Below are positions 54,961 through 64,000 of a stretch of DNA of 64,000 nt, one piece after another. The notes beneath the pieces were generated by a model. It made no database searches and was not told the DNA's origin. It was given only the letters and a program-made list of their open reading frames with translations. Made by a program: the position numbers and the translations under genes. This stretch comes from Atopsyche davidsoni (Eukaryota > Arthropoda > Insecta > Trichoptera > Hydrobiosidae): contig JAILWY010000005.1 in assembly GCA_022113835.1 (NCBI GenBank), forward strand, positions 3,118,501 to 3,182,500. The letters are read 5' to 3'. Numbering within the stretch: the stretch's first letter is position 1; each line of letters begins with the position of its first letter.

Positions 54961-57900
54961 AATATTATAAAAATAAATATTCTCTTTTATGTGTTCTACC
55001 AAGTCGCAGCTCCCGCTCTGGTTATTTGTAATGTAAAAGTTAAAAAAATTTGAAACGTGTAATTCATGCAATTTTGATTAGAAATATGTTAAATTTAGCA
55101 TAGGATATAAACATAATTACTTAAAAGTTTTTATTTAAAGAGTGCCATTTTTAAACTATATTATATATGTGGTTTAAATAATTGAAAAAATTAAAATGAT
55201 TAAAGCAATATTCAAGGCAAAGTAACGAATGTTTATTTTACCAGTTACGCGAAATTATATACGTTTTATATTTAGCGTACTTGATTTAATGGTATAGAGT
55301 ATTTTAATTATCGACATATAATAAGTACGGTTACTCTGATTCAATTTCATGTCTCGCAAAAATAATTATTACTTATTACTGCTTTGCTAGAAAACTGCCT
55401 CAACGTACTTTAATGAACTGCAAATGTCGAGTACAGTTAATTGGTATTATTGAGACCTTTACCGCTGTAATTTATAAGATCATAATTTATAGTGATACAG
55501 TTTTTATTTGATAAAGTGAAAGTTTACTTCGATAAGTGTATACCTAAATCACTTTCATCTTTTTTCAATTGAAAAAAAAAAAGTGAATGGATTTTTCGTT
55601 TACCGCAGAAAGCGATGGTGGGAAGCTGATTGGTCAATATGTAAAAAAATGTAAACTACAACGCGATCAATCTACTAACGATTTTTACATGGGGCTAGGC
55701 TTATTGCCAAAATTTGCATTTCTCGTTTTTTTGTGAATATACAAATAGCAGTGGTGAGCAGTAAGTTTTAATAGATCACAAATTTCTAATAAATATCATA
55801 TAAAAGTTAATTTAAATGTAAAAACTTTTACCTGCAAATATCTTAAGATAGAATTTCAATGAATAAAAAAAGAAGTAACGGCCTTCACTACTAACAGTTA
55901 AATTCAATTAATCATTTGTAAAAATCGATTTTCGTTCATTCAGTTTGCACGGAGGTTGCTCTATACAAATAATAACCATTTGTAAAAGCTACAATTGTCA
56001 AGGTTTAAGTGTGCCATAATGAAGACATTAGTCTTGTATACTTAATGCAAATTTAAATACAGCGATTTGTTTTGAAGTGAGTTATCATCAATTTTAATAT
56101 AAAACACATTCGATAACATAACATGCAGATCTAAGTATTTATTTCTCACCTTCACGGACATTATTTTAAACATTAGTACACAAATGAAGAAAACAAACTT
56201 TTTTAAAATTATTTTACATACAATATGCAATGAAAAAAACATTGATTATATACAATAAATTAACTATTTTTAAAGCCAATATTTTAATACGAATCAATAA
56301 AAGTATCTGGCTCATATTAGATTGTAAATGCAAATCATTAATAAATGCTACCATTTCGTTATATTGGTATAATTTAAATATATTGATCGTAATTCACGCC
56401 TTCAGTGGAAATCATTATATATTTTACTACCTGAATAAATAACGGAAGGTTTGCAGTTTTTATATGAAGTATAATTTCGATTCATTCGTTAATGTATGCA
56501 GGTTATTTAAAATATTTATTTTCAGGTAGCTTGTGCAAGGTAATGCAGCCATTTTTCGAGTGTTCTAATTTACAGGCCACCGTGAAACTATAAAACAATT
56601 TGCAGCATATTTACAGTGTAAGAGTATTAAAATATTGTTCTGGTATAAATTAATAAAAAATATAATATAATTTATAACAGGACAGAAGCCTGGTGTCGTT
56701 GTTCCTATAATAAACCAAATGTTTACGAAACCGACAAACTCTAAATAAAACTAGAATTAAATTAATCGCTCAAACAGTCAACATATTACGCTTTAAAGCC
56801 AACTATAAAATTTTTATGTCTTAGTCATTTTTGTATCGGAAATAAAAGAGATTGTGATAGTATTCAAATATTGCTTGAACAGGTATTTTGTTTCTAGTAT
56901 TCAATGGTTTTTCGTAGCGTAATAAATTACTTGTGAATGGCTCCAGGGTGTGTTATATAAGGACTGCATGGATTTTAAATTGCTGCAAATAATTATGAAT
57001 TAAAACTCGTCGAAGTCGTGGGTGAGTTGTTTGGACTAAATTTCAATCGAAACGCAGATCCTGAAAACTTTCAAACAGTTGTCATATTTAATACTATGAC
57101 TTCTATTTAAACTATGATACTTATTTTACAAACATTAAACTTTGCTTTGAACTTCTTATTGTATAATCTTGAAATGACACCATGCTAATAGGTAATGTTC
57201 TTCTATAAAAAAATTATCTTTGCCTTCAATGAAAAAAAAACTACTTCATTTTCAAAACAAAGAAACTTTTTATTTTATACGCCAGTTTTGTTTCAAACGT
57301 ATATTTGTGTATAACAGAAAAATATAAAAAGTCACATCTCACAAAACTTTGATATACTTTTGAGAAAAGCCTAATTTTAATTTCTCAGTGTATTGATAAC
57401 AGACGAAAAAATTGTGTCTGACCTGATCTGATTTTTGCATTTTATGTATTAAGAACGTGTGCTATTCTTGAATATATTTAAAAAAGTAATAATTGATTTA
57501 TGAAATATTTTTATAATCATGTTATAATAATGAATGGACATATTTTTAATCATTGATAATAGCATACAAATTATAGCTTAATTATTTATAAGGTAACAAA
57601 AAACTTTTTATACCAACTGTTTGTTACCCACCACAAGGAGCCGAACAATGTAGTCTGGTTTGTAGTTTTATTTCTTCTAATTGTATGCAGTTACATTGCA
57701 ATACCTGTCTATTATGCAATCCAGTTTGCTTACCGTTTGCAGTTCTCCGCGTTGCAGCTGTAAAAAATAGCTGGCATTTGGCCGGTGTGATTAATAATCA
57801 ATATTATTATCAATCAATTTCGATTCGAGTTATTGGAGTCCTATAGATCATATCAAACGCCCACAAAGACAAATCGTATTGTTGGGTTGGCTTTAGTTAA

Positions 57901-59285
57901 TTATGTCCAACCGTTATGCGCAAAGCAATAAAAATATATAATACGTTAATATTTTTGAAATTCTTAGAAATTAAATAGATCTTCAGAATACTTGTAGCCC
58001 AAGTCTTAGAGAATATATGGGCAATATAAATGAATCCACTATTTAATTTTTTTTTTCTGAATTATATAATAACCATATAATCATGAGTTTAAAAACAACA
58101 TATACTTTATACACTAACAGTTTATTTTATGCAATATTTTTTACGAAGTAAATAATTTTTTTTAAATTTATTATCACTATATATGTACGTAACCTGAATA
58201 TTTTTAATATTATCATTGCATTAAATCATTCAAAAAAAATCTATAAGACCTCACTGGTAATTGTTCTTGGTCATATATAAATTACACCTGAAGATATAGA
58301 ACCGTTTTTACATCTAAAAAAAATGGTTATGTAACGTACAAGTCACGTCCATGTACATGCATATTTCATATCTGTGGACAGTTACACTGATAATGCAATA
58401 AAAAAACTTCATTCGAGCAGCGTCAACGTAAACGACAACATGTCACAAGATTCTACACGAGATCTATCTCTCACCTGCGCAATTCAAAGGGAGATTCATA
58501 TCTACCTTACCTCGTTAAAAAAGTATCCGAAGCCGGTAGGTGTTGTTTGTGGGAAAAATCTGATACAAATATAGATCGTATCTCTTCAATGTCAGATAAA
58601 CATTACGGCTAAATCTAGGACACTCCAAGAGGAAAGAGTGGGCTCGAATGTGTTGATTGAAAGTTATGTTCTGCTCAATTTGTAACGCAAGAGTGCGGAG
58701 TAAAAAAAGGAGTATGTATCAGCGTTGCGCAATAAGAAGTACTCTATAAATATAAAGATTTATTTTGTGTTTGGTTTTTTTTAGTTGCGGTCGTGGGTTT
58801 GTGAAATGCGCTGCAATTTTCATAAGCGAAGTTAATTGAATGGATATTTGAAATACAAACCGAGCATTAAAGTATTAGGCTTTAATGTTTGGTTTGTGTT
58901 TCATGTGACATTGAATGCGATAAGAACATATAATTTGTTTCTCAATCTTACATATTTTTATAGATAAGTGGTGACTACGTATACCTGTTCCGTAATAAGT
59001 CCTTAGTTGTATCGACTTTGAAAATGTGATTTCGTAAAGGGAATGTTATAATCGAAATACAATACAGATTTTTGCAAAATTAAAATTTAAAAAATTGTGT
59101 TATTTTTTGAGAATTACTGTAAAGCAGTTTATTTCTTAAAAATTATAAAGGTACAACAATCTAATTCTATTCGCTCCTGTCACAAGCAACGCTAAACTTG
59201 CCCTTGAGCGGCACAATGCAGTTTAAGATCTCAATGAATGCAATGAACATTCTAAGCTTAATACCTGACTCACCTGCGGTGGACT
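54960..59285. other. AT-rich DNA
   Basis: A long AT-rich stretch with chance frames only. A mixed patch at 57620-57850 and another at 58380-58720 hold no recognisable feature. Confidence 0.3.
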
Positions 59286-59590
59286 CACCTTTGGGTTGGT
59301 GATAATCACAACTAACTCATTTTAGACAATTTTATATTCTATTTCATGATTTTTAATTGAAAAGGTTTTTGCACACGCTTTAAAAAAATATATATTTTTC
59401 AAACAAGTAGATACAGAAATAATACAAGTTGTATATACTATTACCAAAATAAGTTTATGGATTAAATATTTTTTTAGTATACTATTATACTTTTTACTAG
59501 TATTGAATCGCATCGTCATTATTGCGCTTTTGTCTTCAGTATATGTCATATCGCTGAAGTGTATACAACATTTTTTTTTGAGCTCTCAAC

Positions 59591-60617
59591 ATGTCAACTT
59601 TTGTACCAACAAAACGCAATTTGCGGGAAGCTTTACTTTTCTGTTTCAATTGGAAGAAAAAACCAGCTGAAAGTCACCGATTGCTATGTGAAGTTTATGG
59701 TGAACATGCTTCATCGCAAAAAACGTGTGAGAACTGGTTTCGACGCTTTAACAATGGTGTTTTCGATGTGGATGACAAAGAACGTCCAGGCCAACCAAAA
59801 AAATTCGAAGATGAAGAATTAGAGGCATTGCTCGATAAAGACTCGTGTCAAATGCAAGCAGAAATCGCAGAATCGTTGGGAGTTGATCAAGCAACATGTT
59901 TAAGACACTTAAAAGCATTGGGAATGATTCAAAAGCAAGGAAATTAGGTGCCACATGAATTAAAGCCGAGAGACGTCGAAAGGCGATTTTGCATTTCGGA
60001 AATGCTGCTTGAACGCCACAAAAAGAAGTCATTTTTGCATCGTATCATCACTGGTGATGATATGATGCAAAATGGATTCGCTACGACAACCTGAAGCATA
60101 AAAAATCATGGGATAAGCCCGGACATGCATCAACATCGACGGCCAGGCCAAATATTAATGGCGCCAAGGTAATGCTGTATAGTTGGTGGGTTCAGAAGGG
60201 TGTCATCCACTATGAGCTGCTGAAACCAGGCCAAACTATCACGAGCGAGTTCTACAGACAACAATTGATGCGCTTGAAGCGAGCATTGGCAGAAAAACGG
60301 CCAAAATATGCGACCAGGCACGAGTCTGTAATTTTCCATCATGACAATGCTCGGCCACATGTTGCTAAATCGGTAAAAACCTATTTGGAAAACAGTGGAT
60401 GGGAAGTTCTGCCTCACCCGCCTTATAGCCCAGACCTTGCCCCTTCCGTTTACCACTTGTTTCAATCGATGCAGAATGCCCTTTCTGGAATACGCTTCAC
60501 TTCTGAACAGGGTATCAAAAATTGGCTTGATTCTTTCTTGGCTTTAAAACACGAATTCATAATTTGCCCGTAAGTTGGGAAAAAGTAGTGGCTAGCGATG
60601 GAAAATACTTTGAATAG
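59591..60617 (+). pseudogene. mariner transposase pseudogene
   Basis: Reading frame pieces give a nearly full-length mariner transposase (about 340 residues expected). The N-terminal helix-turn-helix region (59591-59947, e.g. FCFNWKKKPAESHRLL and KTCENWFRRF) is followed by WVPHEL with its Trp codon turned to TAG (59945-59947). Next come HRIITGD with the first catalytic Asp (60056-60058), then a net +2 frameshift near 60062-60069. The catalytic core from 60172 has Asp in HHDNARPH (60343-60345). Exactly 34 residues later the third catalytic Asp is Val (60448-60450, SPDLAPSV). A last frameshift near 60560 precedes WEKVVASDGKYFE and TAG at 60617. By memory it is closest to the mauritiana/vertumnana branch. 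It cannot make active enzyme. Terminal repeats were not resolved. Confidence 0.92.
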
Positions 60618-60725
60618 AATACACTGTACCAATATTTTTTTAATAAAGCTCCAATTTCACTAAAAAATCCGAAAAAATTAATGCAAAAAAAATATGAACA
60701 GATTATTTGAATGCATAATCAAATA
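60618..60725. other. mariner 3' flank, terminal repeat not resolved
   Basis: An AATAAA lies at about 60641, and the sequence TTTCACTAAAAAATCCG resembles mariner 3' ends, but no inverted partner upstream was found. Confidence 0.3.
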
Positions 60726-60759
60726 TTCATTAGGAGATAAGCGATTCTTCGATTGTACT

Positions 60760-61035
60760 CATTCGACAATGCGCATCATTACTTGCAACGTCAGCCATCT
60801 GCGTTACCAATAACACGTCTCGGAGACAATTTTAAAGACTAATTCATCCGACAGGCTTGCTGGATATTCACCGCAGCTCCACCCCGCCGCAGGTGTTCTC
60901 GAGGCATTGCACACACACCTGGCGGTGTTTTATTAGTCAGTGGCGTGTTATTAATGCTTGCATATATAATAGCACAAATATTGCTTCTACCTTGCCGCTT
61001 TGATACGGCGATTGTTGTCATAAGAAAGACTTGCA
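60760..61035. promoter_or_regulatory. candidate regulatory island with E-boxes
   Basis: GC-richer block with CAGGTGTT (about 60891) and ACACCTGGCGG (about 60915), plus homeodomain-type TTATTAGTC and TTATTAATGC. The minus frame 60839-61036 is not recognisable. Confidence 0.3.
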
Positions 61036-61039
61036 TGTA

Positions 61040-64000
61040 TATTCAAAACAGCGACTTTCGATGTGTTTAAAAATTACAACAATTTTGATGTTTTTGTAGG
61101 CGAAGAAAATGATAAAACTTACCTTAACAACACACAGAAGATTTATATAAAATACTATCAAAATTACTTACCATATTATTACTAAAATATTTGATTTTCT
61201 GTGGTTTACGAGTTAACCAAACTTTTTTGGCGTTTTTAATAATGTCACAACATATGCATTGTATACAACAAACTTTCATACCAAATGGGTAAAAAATAGC
61301 GATATTTTTTTTATAAGCCATTTTGCGATTATTTGGGAACAGCAGCTATAAATAAAAATCGTTAAAACACATTCTTACATATTAAACTTATTTATGCAGT
61401 TTATATATATTTAGTTGTAAGTTTATGCGTTTATTAGGTTACTACAAAAATCTAAAAAATTTGTTGATAAATCATATCTAAAACCAAGATTTACATTTTG
61501 TTTTTACTGGTAAATTATAAAAAAAACTAGATGAGTAGATATTTATTTTCTGATTTAAAATAAATTATTTATAAATAATTACAAACTCCACTGAAGGTGT
61601 GGAGGCATTATAATAACCATGGAGAAATCGGGAGCTTATCAATGTAGAGATTTGTTCGCTAATAGTCCATTACATAAACAAAGTAGCAGACATAAATATC
61701 TCTATGTATATTGCGTATATGAATCAGCTGTTTTTGTCACTACGAGACAACAACTTGCCCCAGGCGATGCGACCACACCTCGCTCAGCTGAAACTAACTA
61801 ACTAACCATGAAAATAATTCATAATTTTACTGTACCATAAACAAGTTGTTATCATTGAAATCTAGAATATAAACTGCTATCGAAACAATAATTCTGGGAC
61901 CTTAAACTGTGTACTTTTTACACTCCATGTCTTAAAAGCTAATAGATCCATAAAGTGAGAACAAGATTCAAATTTTCAAGATTAAAATATTTATGTGATA
62001 CCGTATTTAAAGAAAAAGTGACACAGAACTTCAAATGTGCTGCTTTTTTTCTTTATTGCACCATTTTCGGAAATCGGAAAAAACCTTTCATTACATTCAA
62101 TACTAGTAGATAATAAATTTTAATTTTTTGATGGTGGACTTCAACAATTATATATTCTGTCTTAAAAAAAATTATGTATTCATGATACATTATTTTATTT
62201 GCATCAAATTAAATTATTTATTTAAAACGAAATCATGCCGAAAAGTTTCATCATTATAATCATTAGTGATATCCAGATAATGATTTCTGTGTAATCTAAT
62301 AGATCGTTTTAATTTAACATACATTTTTGTTTTTAATAGAATTCGTAATAGGTTTGTATGAAATCAGACAAATAGAATAATGATGATTCGTATATTTGCA
62401 AGATGATTTGGTAGGTGTTTTAATTGTTCAAACTTAATTATTATGTGGGATTCGTGTGAACACTATAATTATTTTTTAAATTAAAATAATTTAGCGAGAC
62501 CTTGGTTGTTAATTATACAAAGTTTCTGCACTAAAAGGGAATGGGGTTTTTTTCACATAGTCATAATAAAATGAATCTGAGATTGAGCCATTATCCTCTA
62601 AAGCCATCAACTGCACTGTGGGAAGTAGCTTTTAAACATAAAGATAAATTCATAGTGCATACTGAACTTTAAACTAATCACCATTAAGTTGGAAATATTG
62701 CACCTAAACCATTTATTTAGAGAAAATAATATGCCTTTTGAAGGAGATGCCTGTTTTATGGAATGACGACGATTGGATCATACTAGTGAAAATTAATAGT
62801 TAGTCAATATTTATGTTATTAGTTTCAGTCATTAGAATCAAAACCTTGAAATGTAAATGTGATTCTTTATTAAATGAATGCCCTTGTCGTTCTTGTATAA
62901 TCTTACCAAAAAAATATTATTTCATTAAAAACCATGTTAAAAATTAGGTTTGAGTTTCAACATCGTCTAATTTATTGAAAAATAGTTTCTAGTGAATTTG
63001 TACAATTAATAATTTAAAACAAAAAAAATACTTAGATTATATTACTAATTATAAATACTATTTCATTATTATTGTTATAACCTAATACTAAAATTAATTT
63101 AATGAACATCAATCGAGTACCTTATTATTGTTGTATTTGAAATAATAAACATTTTATATTCACTCGTATGTTTATAAAGCATGAAGTTAATAAATCAGCA
63201 TTATATAGATATTAAATAACTTTTTATAGAATGGATAATCCGTCTACGTATCCGGATAATCAAGATTTTTTGTTTTTAGTTTTTAATACAATCAATTCTT
63301 AAGTTCATTGTTTGGTATCTTAATATTATTTATATTAAATGTCAAAACTATATCACTTCACAAAAACTAGTCTGTAAAGTGGGAAGTCGTAAATTTTAAA
63401 AATTATACATTACAAGCACGCGAAGGTCTCTGTGCAAGGTTTTTGCAAAATTAATTTTTTTTTATAAAGTTAAATGTGCAGTTTTAGATTTTTTGCAGTG
63501 CTGCTTGCAAATTATATTATTTTCGTAATGGGTATCGGCGATTATAACGGTTTTCGATTTCCTAAATTATAGACATTTTAAATATCGGTTTCCGCTGCAG
63601 TTGAAATTGCATACTAAAATGATCTTACTGAAAGATTAATTAATATTTTTTTATAAAAAAACAACTCGATTTTTTGCAGTACAAACAACAATCTTATGCA
63701 AACGTAGATTATTAATAAAAAAAATACATATAAATTAAGTCTTGTTTGCTCAGCTTAGTAATAAGTGCTGAATGCAATAAATATTATATTTTGAATTTAT
63801 TAAAATTGTTTTTCGACTTACATGTTTACATTTTAATTCACTTCTATTCACTTAGTTCTGAATCAAAGTTGAACTGATAGTCCATATATATTTATATTAC
63901 TTTTGGGGTGCATACAAAATATAAAGTCGAAAATAGCTGTGTAATAAACAAACCAGGGAATGAATACGAGACATATTTTATTTATAGTAAAAATATAAAT
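61040..64000. other. AT-rich DNA
   Basis: No repeat, RNA or gene is supported. The short plus frame 61619-61801 lies in a slightly mixed patch and is not recognisable. Confidence 0.3.

Noticed and set aside
59291..59310. TTGGGTTGGTGATAAT as the left terminal repeat of the mariner element
   Set aside because: It resembles some mariner ends but lies about 300 bp before the start codon, has no adjacent TA and no inverted partner after 60617.

Overview
This window looks like a gene-poor, strongly AT-rich stretch of an arthropod genome, most probably an insect. The evidence is indirect. There are short TTAGG/CCTAA telomere-type runs, a broken mariner element, hAT and pogo/Tigger-type miniature elements, 3' ends of a non-LTR retrotransposon of a type common in insects, and tRNA-derived repeats. 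I find no complete cellular protein-coding gene. The DNA is either intergenic or lies inside a very large intron. The order of insect cannot be told.

Most recognisable content is mobile DNA. The best supported items are three hAT derivatives (11904-12340, 34210-34609, 52031-52765), each flanked by its own perfect 8-bp target duplication, the last keeping a frameshifted transposase C-terminus. Next come a mariner pseudogene (59591-60617), a 212-bp element with perfect 29-bp inverted ends and an 8-bp duplication (24058-24269), two pogo/Tigger-like elements (511-1007 and 39841-40322), two LINE 3' ends (45244-45375 and 53862-53930), a diverged 570-bp inverted repeat pair (13163-13715 and 18590-19170), a repeat carrying a 72-nt tRNA-like cloverleaf (6115-6400, relative at 47702-47861), and a two-length minisatellite (46564-47370).

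The most interesting material is two dispersed repeat families whose copies carry a compact motif with the layout of a hammerhead ribozyme with almost no stem III. Such small variants are known from Penelope-like retroelements. Family 1 has five copies (near 10447, 16125, 31227, 35055, 46010) with the core CTGATGA, a 4-6 bp stem II, GAAAC, a tiny loop, GTH and a 5-bp stem I. Family 2 (near 5297, 9047, 19338, 48380) has the same layout, but its best copy has both members of the C3-G8 core pair changed, to U3 and A8. Several copies are arranged as head-to-head palindromes. No reverse transcriptase is present, so these would be non-autonomous or decayed ends.

Between the repeats lie GC-richer islands of roughly 150-500 bp with factor-site-like words: six perfect TGACGTCA palindromes, paired CACGTG boxes, octamers, a MEF2-type site and a cluster of GCCAT words. 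I read these as candidate regulatory elements, without proof. A few short segments have coding-like codon structure (1417-1617, 9478-9693, 19780-20290, 40574-40789) but match no family I recognise. The last 3 kb and several multi-kilobase stretches (2.4-5.2, 20.3-22.6, 25.8-29.7, 40.8-42.2, 48.5-51.9, 54.9-59.3 kb) are plain AT-rich DNA in which I see little.
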